A stretch of DNA of 64,000 bases. Source: Nocardioides sp. (GTDB lineage Bacteria; Actinomycetota; Actinomycetes; Propionibacteriales; Nocardioidaceae). Made by a program: the position numbers and the translations under genes. Positions 36,262 through 45,673 of this stretch are shown piece after piece (within the stretch, counting starts at the first letter, position 1; every line of letters starts with the position of its first letter). A model generated the notes under the pieces. The model was given only the letters and a program-made list of their open reading frames with translations, did not search any database and was not told the origin of the DNA. The stretch covers positions 100,701-164,700 of the forward strand of contig NZ_JASBRN010000012.1 in NCBI RefSeq assembly GCF_030149505.1, written 5' to 3'.

Positions 36262-38664
36262 TCACGGGCCCGCCGTGCGGCGGGCCTCGCGCACCCGCCG
36301 GACCAGGCGCAGGCCGATCATCCCGAAGAGCAGCACCGCGCCGCTGCCCATGATCAGCCAGATCACGTTGCTGACCTGCGCCGAGCGGATCGGCAGCTCG
36401 GCGCGCGCGCCGAGCGGCTCGCCCGAAGGCGAGGTGACCAGCAGCGAGACGTTGTGGACGGCCTGTCGGGTGGTGCTCGCCTCGAGCAGCACCGACGCCC
36501 GGCCACCGGCGCCGACCTCGATCTCGTCGGGCACGGTGAGCGACATCGGCAGGTCGGACTGCGCGTCGAGGCTCACCGTCACCGGCTGGTCGAGGTCGTT
36601 GACGATGGTGATGGGAAGCCGGCCGCTGAGGCTCGAGAGGGTCACCCCGGGCGGGGTGGTCACGCCGACCTGCTCCAGCAGCCCGCGGACCCGCGCGGTC
36701 GTTGCCTCGGCCGACGCGCGGGCGGTCCTGCGCACGGGGCGGGTGGTGTACGACGCCGCGGCGAACGCTTCGCCGGCCAGCACGTCGCCGACCTGGTCGT
36801 TGAGGGTGAGCACCTCCTCCAGCACCTCGCCGGCGGCGATCTGGTCCTCGACGGCCCGGACCATCGCGGGGCTGAGCTCGGCGACCTCCTGGGAGCCGGG
36901 GTAGTTCAGGGTCGCGGGGTCGACCTCGGTCGGCTGCACGCCCGCGACCGCGTCGGAGACGGTGTCGAGGTCGACCCAGGTGGTGTCCAGGGGCGGCAGC
37001 AGCGCCTCGGGGTCGTCGGGCGACCAGCCGGGGGGCAGCACCACGACCAGCGGCTCGGGCTCGTCCTGCAACAACCGCACGGCCGCCTCGCTCAGGATGC
37101 GCTGGCGCACCGAGACGGTGCTCAGGCGCCGACCCGGACCCGGTCCGCCCTGGGCGGCGCCGGAGGAGGCGACCACGACCGTGCGCCCGTCGACGGAGGC
37201 CAGCGCCGGGGCGGTCCCGTCGGGACCGATGCCGACCTCGAGGTCGGTGAGGAGCAGCGTCTCGTCGGAGGAGGCCATCGCGACCGCGTCGGGGTCGAGG
37301 TAGCCCAGCGGTGAGGAGATGCCCGGCTCGGTGGCGACCTCCGCCTCGGGGAGCCCGGGCAGGGTGGCGCCACCCAGCTGGCGGGCTCGGGCGTACAGCT
37401 CGGGGGCGCGCTCGGCGGCGCCGGAGACGTCGAGGTCGCCGAAGGGCAGGGCCAGCACCTGCTGGGTGCCGCTCTGCGCTGCCGTGAGGTCGTCCAGCCA
37501 GTCGGTGGCGACCCGGGCGGCGGCCCGGGCCTCGGGGTCGAGGTCCTCGGGGTCCACCGGCTCGGGCACCAGGCTCGTCGAGGGGCTGGGCGACGCCGCA
37601 TCGTCCGAGCCGTCCGAGCCGTCCGGGCTCCCGGAGCCGTCACGGCTCCCGGTGGTGCCCCCGGACGGATCGGTGCCCTCGCTGGCGCTCGCGGTCCCGG
37701 TCGGCTCGGGCGGCTCCTCCTCGCCGGTCGTCGGGTCGACGGTGGGCGCGATCGAGCGGGGCGGGTTGCCGGCGGCCAGCTGGGCCGCGGCCGTGGTGAG
37801 GGCGGGATCGACCAGCCAGGTCAGCGGCGACCCGCCGGCGGCCGCTGCGGAGTCCACGAGCCGCCCGAGGGTGCCGCCCGGTCCGAGATCCTCGATCCAC
37901 TCCTGGGTCTCGGCGAGGCTGCCGTCGGCGCGGTGCAGCACCCGGCGGCGGATCGGCACGACGACCGCGACGGGCACCGGCTCGACCACGGTCGCGCCGT
38001 CGGGGCGCCGGCCCTGCGCGGGCGGCTGGTCGACCAGCGGCAGGAACGTGCGGGCGCGGCCGTCGGCGGTCGAGTCGCGACCCGCGGTGTCCTGGCCGAG
38101 CACGTGCACGGCGAACCAGTACACCCCGCGCTCGGTCACGCCGAGGCGCGAGCGGGCCACGGTGAAGGAGTACGACGCGGTGGCGCCGGGCTCGAGGCGG
38201 TCGACGACGGCGTACGGACCCGGGTCGGTGACGCGCTCGCCGACGAAGCCGAGCGGGTCGCTGCGTCGGGCCGCGCGGAGCTCGGCGGCCGTGGTCATGG
38301 GAGCGTCGCCGATGACGGGGTAGAGGTTGAGCGTCGTCCAGGTCTCGTCGTCGACGTTGGTGACCGTCCCACTGACCTCGATCGTGCCGACGCCCGGGAT
38401 CTCGCCGGGGGTCAGCTCCTCGATGGTCACGTGGAGGGGCTCCAGCGGCTCGCGGTCGACCTTTCGCCGGGCGGTGGCCAGGACGTTCGCGGGCGCCGCT
38501 GGCGCCGGGCCAGCGGCCGCTGCGAGCAGCCCACGGTCGGACGCGCGACCGCTGCTCGACGAGGTCGCGCCGACGGCTCCGGGCAGCGTCGAGAGCGCCA
38601 GGACGCCGGCTCCCACGAGGGTCGCGAGCCCGCGCAGGGCAGGCGTCGACGACCGGGGGACCAC
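36262..38664 (-). CDS. DUF6049 family secreted/membrane protein
   Basis: 800 residues. Signal peptide (L-R-G-L-A-T-L-V-G-A-G-V-L-A-L-S-T-L-P-G-A-V-G-A), then an extracellular region with an Ig-like start (G-T-I-E-V-S-G-T-V-T-N-V), a Ser/Gly/Asp/Pro-rich low-complexity segment near 330-400, and a large mixed domain; one membrane helix near the C-terminus (V-I-W-L-I-M-G-S-G-A-V-L-L-F-G-M-I-G-L) ends with a basic tail. Equivalent in position to Rv3909 upstream of mviN. Function unknown; probably envelope. GTG lies six bases after a TATCCT -10 box: leaderless. Starts the murJ-sigM operon. Confidence 0.85.
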   Translation of the reverse strand: MVPRSSTPALRGLATLVGAGVLALSTLPGAVGATSSSSGRASDRGLLAAAAGPAPAAPANVLATARRKVDREPLEPLHVTIEELTPGEIPGVGTIEVSGTVTNVDDETWTTLNLYPVIGDAPMTTAAELRAARRSDPLGFVGERVTDPGPYAVVDRLEPGATASYSFTVARSRLGVTERGVYWFAVHVLGQDTAGRDSTADGRARTFLPLVDQPPAQGRRPDGATVVEPVPVAVVVPIRRRVLHRADGSLAETQEWIEDLGPGGTLGRLVDSAAAAGGSPLTWLVDPALTTAAAQLAAGNPPRSIAPTVDPTTGEEEPPEPTGTASASEGTDPSGGTTGSRDGSGSPDGSDGSDDAASPSPSTSLVPEPVDPEDLDPEARAAARVATDWLDDLTAAQSGTQQVLALPFGDLDVSGAAERAPELYARARQLGGATLPGLPEAEVATEPGISSPLGYLDPDAVAMASSDETLLLTDLEVGIGPDGTAPALASVDGRTVVVASSGAAQGGPGPGRRLSTVSVRQRILSEAAVRLLQDEPEPLVVVLPPGWSPDDPEALLPPLDTTWVDLDTVSDAVAGVQPTEVDPATLNYPGSQEVAELSPAMVRAVEDQIAAGEVLEEVLTLNDQVGDVLAGEAFAAASYTTRPVRRTARASAEATTARVRGLLEQVGVTTPPGVTLSSLSGRLPITIVNDLDQPVTVSLDAQSDLPMSLTVPDEIEVGAGGRASVLLEASTTRQAVHNVSLLVTSPSGEPLGARAELPIRSAQVSNVIWLIMGSGAVLLFGMIGLRLVRRVREARRTAGP

Positions 38665-38670
38665 CCGCCG

Positions 38671-38676
38671 AGGATA
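38671..38676 (-). promoter_or_regulatory. -10 box of the DUF6049-murJ operon, leaderless
   Basis: TATCCT on the minus strand, six bases before the GTG; no Shine-Dalgarno. The -35 element is unclear. Confidence 0.5.
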
Positions 38677-38849
38677 GTTGCTGCTACCACCCGCCCCTGC
38701 GCACCGGGCCGGGGCCGTGTCCCTGGTCACGCCTGCTGCCCGAGGCCCGCCCCGTCCGCCTCCAGCCGTGACCCGACCCGTGGCCCGTACGGTGGCCCGG
38801 ACCTTCCGGGGCGGTCGCCGGCATTCGTCGGGACCCCGGACCGACGCCC

Positions 38850-38855
38850 TAGACT
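38850..38855 (+). promoter_or_regulatory. -10 box of cca, leaderless
   Basis: TAGACT eight bases before GTG 38864; no Shine-Dalgarno. Confidence 0.5.
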
Positions 38856-38863
38856 GCTCGCCC

Positions 38864-40312
38864 GTGTCCCCCGCAGATCCGGCTCCCCTCAGCATCGTCG
38901 AGGTGCAGCGCTCGGTGGCCGAGGAGCTCGACCGGCTGGGCCCCGTGATCGACGAGCTCGGGCGCCGCTTCGCCGACGCCGGCCACGAGCTGGCCCTGGT
39001 CGGCGGCCCGGTCCGCGACGCGATGCTCGGGCGCCACCACCACGACCTGGACTTCACCACCTCCGCGCGCCCCGAGCAGACCGAGCGGCTGCTCCACGGC
39101 TGGGCCGACGCGCTGTGGGACGTCGGGCGCGACTTCGGCACCATCGGCTGCCGCCTCGGGGACTGGCAGGTCGAGATCACCACCTACCGCGCCGAGGCCT
39201 ACGACCCGACGTCGCGCAAGCCCGAGGTGTCCTACGGCGACGACCTGGTCGGCGACCTGGGCCGGCGCGACTTCACCGTCAACGCCATGGCCGTGCGGCT
39301 GCCCTCCCGCGAGATCGAGGACCCGTACGGCGGTGTCGTCGACCTGGCCCACCGGGTGATCCGCACGCCCGGCACCCCCGAGGACTCCTTCTCCGACGAC
39401 CCGCTGCGGATGATGCGCGCGGCCCGGTTCGCCGCGCAGCTCGGCTTCGAGGTGGATCCCGGCGTGGTTGCGGCGATGACCGCCATGGCCGAGCGGATCG
39501 ACATCATCTCCGCCGAGCGGGTGCGCGACGAGCTGGTCAAGCTGGTGTGTGCACCGTGGCCGCGCCGCGGGCTGGCGCTGCTCGTCGAGACCGGCCTCGC
39601 GCAGCGGGTGCTGCCCGAGCTGCCGGCGCTGGCCCTGGAGCGCGACGAGCACCACCGGCACAAGGACGTCTACGAGCACACCCTCACCGTGCTCGAGCAG
39701 GCGATCGACCTGGAGGACCGGCTCGGTGGCGGACCCGACTTCGTGTCCCGCTTCGCCGCGCTCATGCACGACGTCGGCAAGCCGCGCACCCGGCGCTTCC
39801 TCGACGACGGCACCGTGACCTTCCACCACCACGACGTGGTGGGCGCCAAGCTGACCCGCAAGCGGATGAAGGCGCTGCGCTTCTCCAACGACGAGATCGA
39901 CGCCGTGTCCTCCTTGGTCGAGCTGCACCTGCGCTTCCACGGCTACGGCAGCGGGGAGTGGACCGACTCGGCGGTACGACGCTACGTCCGCGACGCGGGG
40001 GACCAGCTCGAACGGCTGCACGTCCTCACCCGGGCCGACTGCACCACGCGCAACAAGCGCAAGGCCGACCGCCTGCGGCGTACCTACGACGACCTCGAGG
40101 CCCGGATCGCCGTCCTCGCCGAGCAGGAGGAGCTGGCCGCCATGCGGCCCGACCTCGACGGCAACCAGATCATGGAGGTCCTCGGGCTCGGCCCCGGTCG
40201 CGAGGTCGGCGAGGCGTACCGCCACCTGCTCGAGCTGCGGATGGACCACGGGCCGCTGGGCGAGGAGCGCGCCACGGAGGAGCTGCGCTCCTGGTGGGCC
40301 GCCCGGGGCTGA
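38864..40312 (+). CDS. cca: CCA tRNA nucleotidyltransferase
   Basis: 482 residues. The nucleotidyltransferase head has the G-G-P-V-R-D motif (47-52) and the metal-binding DLDF (61-64), followed by R-R-D-F-T-V-N-A-M-A and D-P-L-R-M-M-R-A-A-R-F, the nucleotide-selecting helices. The second half has an HD domain (L-M-H-D-V-G-K and H-H-H-D-V-V-G). It adds or repairs the CCA end of tRNAs; both tRNA genes in this window lack an encoded CCA, so this is required. Diverges from the DUF6049 gene as pcnA does in mycobacteria, but without the intervening NUDIX gene. Confidence 0.94.
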   Translation: MSPADPAPLSIVEVQRSVAEELDRLGPVIDELGRRFADAGHELALVGGPVRDAMLGRHHHDLDFTTSARPEQTERLLHGWADALWDVGRDFGTIGCRLGDWQVEITTYRAEAYDPTSRKPEVSYGDDLVGDLGRRDFTVNAMAVRLPSREIEDPYGGVVDLAHRVIRTPGTPEDSFSDDPLRMMRAARFAAQLGFEVDPGVVAAMTAMAERIDIISAERVRDELVKLVCAPWPRRGLALLVETGLAQRVLPELPALALERDEHHRHKDVYEHTLTVLEQAIDLEDRLGGGPDFVSRFAALMHDVGKPRTRRFLDDGTVTFHHHDVVGAKLTRKRMKALRFSNDEIDAVSSLVELHLRFHGYGSGEWTDSAVRRYVRDAGDQLERLHVLTRADCTTRNKRKADRLRRTYDDLEARIAVLAEQEELAAMRPDLDGNQIMEVLGLGPGREVGEAYRHLLELRMDHGPLGEERATEELRSWWAARG

Positions 40313-40377
40313 GCCTCGCTCGCCGCGAGACCCTGACCACGCGTCGGGCCACCCTGCCGCGGACGGCGTACCGGCGG

Positions 40378-40383
40378 TACGGT
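40378..40383 (+). promoter_or_regulatory. -10 box of the SRPBCC gene, leaderless
   Basis: TACGGT seven bases before ATG 40391; no Shine-Dalgarno. Confidence 0.5.
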
Positions 40384-40390
40384 CCCGCGC

Positions 40391-40855
40391 ATGACGACTC
40401 CCGACGAGCTCAGCGCCTCCCTCGAGATCGATGCCGCCCCGGCCCAGGTGTGGGCCCTGATCGCCGACCTGCCGCGGATGCGGGAGTGGAGCGACCAGGT
40501 CGTGTCCACCAAGGTCATCGGCGGCGAGGTCAAGGTGGGCGCGCGGATGGTCAACCTCAACCAGCAGGGCTGGAAGCGCTGGCCCACGACCGCCAAGGTG
40601 GTGCGCTGCACCCCCCACTCCGACCTGGCGTTCCGGGTCGCGGAGAACAAGACGGTGTGGTCTTACCAGCTCGAGCCCCTCGACGGCGGCGCCCGCACGA
40701 AGGTCACCCACCGGCGCGAGACCCCCGAGGGCATCTCGGCGCTGTCCAAGGGCCTGACCAAGGTCGTCCTGGGCGGCATGGACGGCTTCACCGCCGAGAT
40801 GCGCTCGGGCATGCAGTCCACGCTGGAGCGGATCAAGGCGGCCGCGGAGCGCTGA
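40391..40855 (+). CDS. SRPBCC family protein
   Basis: 154 residues. The START/SRPBCC fold is shown by the opening strand S-A-S-L-E-I-D-A-A-P-A-Q-V-W-A-L-I-A-D-L, the M-R-E-W-S turn, and the long C-terminal helix M-R-S-G-M-Q-S-T-L-E-R-I-K-A-A. Such proteins bind hydrophobic ligands (polyketides, lipids) or act as cyclases/dehydratases; the role here is unknown. Single gene between a leaderless promoter and a strong terminator. Confidence 0.88.
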   Translation: MTTPDELSASLEIDAAPAQVWALIADLPRMREWSDQVVSTKVIGGEVKVGARMVNLNQQGWKRWPTTAKVVRCTPHSDLAFRVAENKTVWSYQLEPLDGGARTKVTHRRETPEGISALSKGLTKVVLGGMDGFTAEMRSGMQSTLERIKAAAER

Positions 40856-40879
40856 GGCTCCCGACCCCCGCCGTCCGAC

Positions 40880-40915
40880 GAACCGCCCCGTCCTTCTGCG
40901 AGGACGGGGCGGTTC
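40880..40915 (+). terminator. strong terminator after the SRPBCC gene
   Basis: A perfect 15-base-pair stem (40880-40894 with 40901-40915, GAACCGCCCCGTCCT and complement), loop TCTGCG. It also lies between convergent genes and can stop transcription from the M6 peptidase gene. Confidence 0.85.
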
Positions 40916-40932
40916 GCTGTCAGCGGCGGAGG

Positions 40933-43900
40933 TCAGTAGCCGTAGTCGTAGCGCCCGCAGCCCGTGCCCAGCCGGAACGCGACGGTGCCGGTGAGGTCAC
41001 CGTCCGACCGCGAGGGGCCCTCGGAGTCGCCCTTCATCGACAGCACCTTGAACGACAGGCAGCGGTAGGCGAAGAGCCAGTCGGTCGTCGCCTCCGCGTC
41101 CTTGGCCTGGCGGCTCGGGTCGCTGTAGTTGTCGACCCACCCGCTGCCGAAGTCGGAGAAGGTGCTGCGCCCCCTGCCGGCCTTGAACGCCGCGTCGGCG
41201 AGGTCCGGGGTGTCGTTGCCCGGCTCGGGCACCGAGTCGAGCACGTGCTGGGCCGGCGGGTTGTCGGTGCCCGCGTTGCCGTAGCCGTGCGCCTCGTCGG
41301 TGTAGGTCAGCGACAGACCCGGCTCGAAGGTGATCGGGTCACGGTCGATCTGGCCCTTGCCGTCCAGGTCGAAGCCCGACCGGTCGCGCATCTCCAAGTA
41401 GTAGGCGTGGTCGAAGTCGGCCTCCTGGCCGGCCTTCACGTAGTTCCACGCCAGCGTGCACGAGCCGGGACCGTCGCTCTTGCAGCCACCGGGGAAGACC
41501 TGCGGGTCGTCGGGACCACCGGTCTTCTCGAAGCTGCTGGCGAACAGCTTCCGCTTCGTGCCGTCGGGCAGGGTCGCGGTGACCTCGAGGTCGTCGATGA
41601 ACCAGCCCGGCCGGGCCAGGCCCGGGTCGGTGGAGTAGCTGAACCGCAGGACCGGCGTCTTGGCACCGACCAGGTCGGAGACGTCGTAGCTGTCGGCGAG
41701 GAAGACCGGGCTGGGGGTGTTGCCCGCCTTGCGGTCCACGATCTCGGTGCCGGCCTGGTAGGAGCCGGAGGTACCCGTGATGCCGTTGTCGTACGCCGCC
41801 TGGCAGCCGTTCTGGTTGGGGTTGCCCTGCGTGGGGTCGAGGTTGGACGTCGTGTAGCCGTTCTCCGAGGGGTGCGAGACGAAGTCCTTGCCGTCGGTGG
41901 AGGTCAGCACGAAGCCGTAGTCGTAGTCCCACTCGATGTCCCAGAAGGACTTGAACCGGGCGTTGATCGTCGTGCCCGCAGGGAGCTTGGAGGCTCCCGG
42001 CAACGAGATGTCGAGGTTCTTGCCACCGCCGTCCGTGGCGCAGCCGAAGTCGTTGCCGGACCCGGAGAACCACGCGGAGCGCTTGCTCGCGCCGTCACCG
42101 GAGTCGAAGACCGACTCGCCGATCAGCGTGCGACCGGGCAGCTTGGCGACGTACATCTCGGAGTTGCGCACGATGCCGTCGCGGCCGTGCACCAGGGTGT
42201 AGGGCTTGCCCGCCGGGGTGCGCCAGGTGATGCGACCGGTGTCCTGCTTGGAGTCCTTGAAGCCGCGGACGGTCCGCTTGCTGCCCGGCTGGAGCACCTC
42301 GGGCACGACCCACCCGAGCTCCTGACGGCTGAAGGCGTCCATGTTCTGGCTCTTGTCGGTGGCCATGAGGTTCCAGTCGCCGTAGGTCTCGCGACCGCCG
42401 AGCGAGTAGAAGTCCGGCAGGCCCAGGGAGTGGCCGTACTCGTGGGAGATCACCGAGGCCGCGTCGATGGCCGTCTCGGGGTTGACGTTGTAGGGGCCGA
42501 CCCGCACGAAGACCTTGAGGTCCTTGCCGGTGTTGCGCGTGGTCATCTTCTTGCGCGCCTTCGTGGTGTACCAGAGCGGCCGGCCCTCGAGGTCCTTGAG
42601 CTGGTCGTCGGTGGTGATGCCCGTCAGACCGGTCTCGGGGTCGGTGAAGTAGGACTCCAGCGACGAGGAGTGCGGCCAGATGTTGTCGTAGGGCGCGGCG
42701 TCGGACGGCGCCTCCGAGCAGGCACCGAGCTGGCTGGCGCCGTTGCCGCCGCAGCCGGCGAAGACGGCCATGAAGAAGTCGACGACGCCGTCCTTGTCGG
42801 TGTCGAAGTCGGAGTAGTCGATCTCCGGGTCGGCCAGCACGACCGCGTCCGCGACGAGCTTGCCGGTCGGGCCGCAGCCGCTGTCGATCTGCTGCAGGGC
42901 CGCGACCCCGCCGAGGGCCCCGATGACCGCCGAGCCGTTGGCGTCGGCGCCGTAGTACTGCGTGGTGCCGGGCAGGTTGTAGACGCCGTTGGTGATCCGC
43001 TCGGGGTAGAGCGGGCTGCCCAAGGCGGCCTCGCCGAGGTCACCGAACGTGACGCCGGTGCAGGTGTTCAGGGTGGCCGGGTCGGTCCGGTAGAGCGGGA
43101 AGCCGGGCCCGTAGTCGAAGTCCGCGGTCGCGATCCCGGCCGAGGGCACGGTGCCCTCGGGGAAGAGCTGGCCCAGCGACATCTCCTGGAACAGGTTGAA
43201 CGTCGAGCCGTCGAAGCGGGGGGAGTTGATGATCCGCTCCAGCTGCTCGCCGGTGTGCTCGGGGGTGTAGGCGCGGTCGACGTACTGCACCGGGACGACG
43301 GGGAAGGGCCGGTCGCCGTAGCGGGCGGTGTCGAAGCGCTCGGCCGGCGGGATGACCTTGGGGCCGTGGCTGGTGGAGGTGGTGGTGCGACCGCCGGAGG
43401 AGAGGGTGGCGCGCGTGGACAGGTCGCGCCACACGACGGTGGGCAGCTTCCTGGTCGACGCGGCGCGCGACTCCACGACCAGGCGAGCAGTGCCGCCCTT
43501 GCGCAGGCTCGGCACCGACCAGCGGATCGCGCGGGCGGTGGTGCTGTGGGTGCCGGGGCCTCGGCTGGACAGGAACGAGGTGCCCTGCGGCGCCGCGACG
43601 GTGACGGTCGAGCCGGGGAGGGTCTTGCCGGTGGGGTTGGTGACGGTGATGGTCGAGGGGTAGCGCTCGCCCGGCTTGACCCAGCCGACCGAGGACACGA
43701 AGGAGTTCTCCAGGCGCAGGCCGGTCGCGCGTGAGGCGACGGTGACCGCGCGGGCACCGGCGTCCTCCGCCGCGAACCCGGCGTACGACGCGTCGACGGC
43801 GCGCACGGCCAGCGAGACGGCCCCGTCGGTGGCGTCCACGCGCGCGAGCAGCCCGGCCGGGACCGTGGTGTCGAACGAGCCGTCGGGCTCCGCCACGACG

Positions 43901-44235
43901 TCCTGGTCCGCGAGCACCAGGCCCCGCGCGTCGAGGAGCTGGAGGGTGAAGGAGGCCGGGACACCGGTGTCGGGCAGGCCGAGCCGGGACCGGGTCACGG
44001 TCGAGACCGTGCCGGTGACCTGCAGGTCCTCGCCGGGCACGACCTCGTCGAGCTCGTCGAAGGCGACCGTCAGCAGCCGGTCGTCGAGGGTGGAGAGCAA
44101 CGAGCCCTCGTCCCGGGCCTGCTCGGCGGCGGCCGGGGAGAGGGCGAGCGGGGCGGCGGCCCCGGAGAGCACGGCCAGCGCGAGGCCGGCGGTGAGCCCA
44201 CGGCGTACGACGCGGGCGCGGAGGGAGGTGGGCAT
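40933..44235 (-). CDS. secreted M6 family metallopeptidase (immune inhibitor A-like)
   Basis: 1100 residues. Signal peptide with a twin basic start (R-A-R-V-V-R-R-G) and the cleavage site near A-A-A-E-Q (37-38). Residues about 45-330 are Ig/adhesion-like strands (V-T-V-T-N-P-T-G-K-T-L-P-G-S). The zinc site is HEYGHSLGLPD (598-608), the HExxHxxGxxD signature of immune inhibitor A peptidases, followed by the M-A-T-D methionine-turn region. A calcium-loop-like D-T-D-K-D-G-V-V-D lies upstream. The C-terminal third contains jelly-roll domains (W-F-I-D-D-L-E-V). No membrane anchor or sortase signal seen, so it is probably released. GAAGG before ATG 44235. Confidence 0.9.
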   Translation of the reverse strand: MPTSLRARVVRRGLTAGLALAVLSGAAAPLALSPAAAEQARDEGSLLSTLDDRLLTVAFDELDEVVPGEDLQVTGTVSTVTRSRLGLPDTGVPASFTLQLLDARGLVLADQDVVAEPDGSFDTTVPAGLLARVDATDGAVSLAVRAVDASYAGFAAEDAGARAVTVASRATGLRLENSFVSSVGWVKPGERYPSTITVTNPTGKTLPGSTVTVAAPQGTSFLSSRGPGTHSTTARAIRWSVPSLRKGGTARLVVESRAASTRKLPTVVWRDLSTRATLSSGGRTTTSTSHGPKVIPPAERFDTARYGDRPFPVVPVQYVDRAYTPEHTGEQLERIINSPRFDGSTFNLFQEMSLGQLFPEGTVPSAGIATADFDYGPGFPLYRTDPATLNTCTGVTFGDLGEAALGSPLYPERITNGVYNLPGTTQYYGADANGSAVIGALGGVAALQQIDSGCGPTGKLVADAVVLADPEIDYSDFDTDKDGVVDFFMAVFAGCGGNGASQLGACSEAPSDAAPYDNIWPHSSSLESYFTDPETGLTGITTDDQLKDLEGRPLWYTTKARKKMTTRNTGKDLKVFVRVGPYNVNPETAIDAASVISHEYGHSLGLPDFYSLGGRETYGDWNLMATDKSQNMDAFSRQELGWVVPEVLQPGSKRTVRGFKDSKQDTGRITWRTPAGKPYTLVHGRDGIVRNSEMYVAKLPGRTLIGESVFDSGDGASKRSAWFSGSGNDFGCATDGGGKNLDISLPGASKLPAGTTINARFKSFWDIEWDYDYGFVLTSTDGKDFVSHPSENGYTTSNLDPTQGNPNQNGCQAAYDNGITGTSGSYQAGTEIVDRKAGNTPSPVFLADSYDVSDLVGAKTPVLRFSYSTDPGLARPGWFIDDLEVTATLPDGTKRKLFASSFEKTGGPDDPQVFPGGCKSDGPGSCTLAWNYVKAGQEADFDHAYYLEMRDRSGFDLDGKGQIDRDPITFEPGLSLTYTDEAHGYGNAGTDNPPAQHVLDSVPEPGNDTPDLADAAFKAGRGRSTFSDFGSGWVDNYSDPSRQAKDAEATTDWLFAYRCLSFKVLSMKGDSEGPSRSDGDLTGTVAFRLGTGCGRYDYGY

Positions 44236-44355
44236 GTCGGCCTTCGGGTGGCTGCGGCCGCCGTGGGTCGGGCGACCTGGGAGCAGGATCCGCGGATCCC
44301 GCGGTCCTGTTCGGCCAAACGACGGGTGCCGTGAGGCGTTACGCACCCAGACGCA

Positions 44356-44392
44356 CACCGCCCCGCCGGGACGGGGTCCTGGCGGGGCGGTG
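44356..44392 (-). terminator. terminator after ino1
   Basis: A 12-base-pair stem CACCGCCCCGCC / GGCGGGGCGGTG (44356-44367, 44381-44392) with a 13-base loop, downstream of ino1 and upstream of the M6 peptidase gene. Confidence 0.7.
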
Positions 44393-44433
44393 GGTGGCTG
44401 ATGGCGGACCTCAGCCTGCTTCGCCGCTCACGG

Positions 44434-44486
44434 GGTCTCGACACGCCTTGCGCGACTTCGTTCCTCAGTCGCGGGCTTGCTCGACC
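44434..44486. repeat. palindromic intergenic element, single copy
   Basis: Starts GGTCTCGACACG and ends GCTTGCTCGACC, with the inner hairpin GCGACT...AGTCGC. Same architecture as the tandem element at 13931-14099 and the copy at 56717; the loop TCGTTCCTC is shared with the latter. Confidence 0.7.
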
Positions 44487-44519
44487 TGCGGGCGGTAGGA
44501 GCGACCTTCGTGCCTCAGG

Positions 44520-45605
44520 TCACTCCTCGCCCTTGATGAAGGCCTCCACGCGGCGGCGGCCCTCGTCGTCGGGCAGCTGCACCGGGGGCGACTTCATGAG
44601 GTACGACGACGCCGAGATGATCGGCCCGCCGATGCCGCGGTCCTTGGCGATCTTGCAGGCGCGCAGGGCGTCGATGATGATGCCGGCGCTGTTGGGGGAG
44701 TCCCAGACCTCGAGCTTGTACTCCAGGTTCAGCGGGACGTCGCCGAAGGCGCGACCCTCGAGGCGGACGTAGGCCCACTTGCGGTCGTCGAGCCACGCGA
44801 CGTAGTCCGAGGGACCGATGTGGACGTTCTTGTCGTAGACCTTGCCGGCCAGCTCGCCGGAGAGGTTGGACGTCACGGCCTGGGTCTTGGAGACCTTCTT
44901 GGACTCCAGGCGCTCGCGCTCGAGCATGTTCTTGAAGTCCATGTTGCCGCCGACGTTGAGCTGGTAGGTGCGGTCCAGCGTCACGCCGCGGTCCTCGAAC
45001 AGCCTGGCCATCACGCGGTGGGTGATGGTCGCGCCGACCTGGGACTTGATGTCGTCACCGACGATCGGGACGCCGGCGTCCTCGAACTTCTTGGCCCACT
45101 CGGGGTCGGAGGCGATGAAGACGGGCAGGGCGTTGACGAAGCCGACGCCGGCGTCGATCGCGCACTGGGCGTAGAACTTGTCGGCCTCCTCGGAGCCCAC
45201 CGGGAGGTAGGACACCATCACGTCGACCTCGGCGTCCTTGAGCGCCTGGACGACGTCGACCGGGTCGGCGCCGGACTCCTCGATGGTCTGGAGGTAGTAC
45301 TTGCCCAGGCCGTCGAGCGTCGGGCCGCGCTGGACCTCGACGCCGAGCGTCGGGACGTCGGCGATCTTGATGGTGTTGTTCTCGGAGGCGTTGATGGCCT
45401 CGGAGAGGTCCTTGCCGACCTTCTTGTCGTCGACGTCGAAGGCGGCGACGAACTCCACGTCCTTGACGTGGTACTCACCGAACGAGACGTGCATCAGACC
45501 CGGGACGGTGCCCTGGGGGTCGGCGTCCTTGTAGTACTCGACACCCTGGACGAGGGAGCTGGCGCAGTTGCCGACTCCGACGATTGCTACTCGAACCGAA
45601 CCCAT
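44520..45605 (-). CDS. ino1: inositol-3-phosphate synthase
   Basis: 361 residues, the actinobacterial type. NAD-binding [13 protein letters not shown] (6-18); the family core [32 protein letters not shown] and [14 protein letters not shown] are all present. It cyclises glucose 6-phosphate to inositol 3-phosphate, the precursor of phosphatidylinositol and mycothiol. GGAAGGA eight bases before the ATG. Preceded by the PadR gene, as in mycobacteria (Rv0046c-Rv0047c). Confidence 0.96.
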   Translation of the reverse strand: MGSVRVAIVGVGNCASSLVQGVEYYKDADPQGTVPGLMHVSFGEYHVKDVEFVAAFDVDDKKVGKDLSEAINASENNTIKIADVPTLGVEVQRGPTLDGLGKYYLQTIEESGADPVDVVQALKDAEVDVMVSYLPVGSEEADKFYAQCAIDAGVGFVNALPVFIASDPEWAKKFEDAGVPIVGDDIKSQVGATITHRVMARLFEDRGVTLDRTYQLNVGGNMDFKNMLERERLESKKVSKTQAVTSNLSGELAGKVYDKNVHIGPSDYVAWLDDRKWAYVRLEGRAFGDVPLNLEYKLEVWDSPNSAGIIIDALRACKIAKDRGIGGPIISASSYLMKSPPVQLPDDEGRRRVEAFIKGEE

Positions 45606-45673
45606 CGGGTCGTTCCTTCCGTGATTGCCTTGCGTGGTTGTGACGGTGGTGGATCCGGGGCGTGCGGACCGGC

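Noticed and set aside
32313..36353. A long plus-strand open frame opposite the sigM, pseudokinase and murJ genes
   Set aside because: Same GC-bias artefact; the minus-strand proteins have clear families and coupled starts.
37933..43734. A plus-strand open frame of about 1930 codons opposite DUF6049, cca and the M6 peptidase
   Set aside because: It crosses several well-supported genes, is built of Arg/Gly/Ala/Val-rich low-complexity sequence and has no recognisable domain. It arises from the strong GC bias at third codon positions of the real genes.
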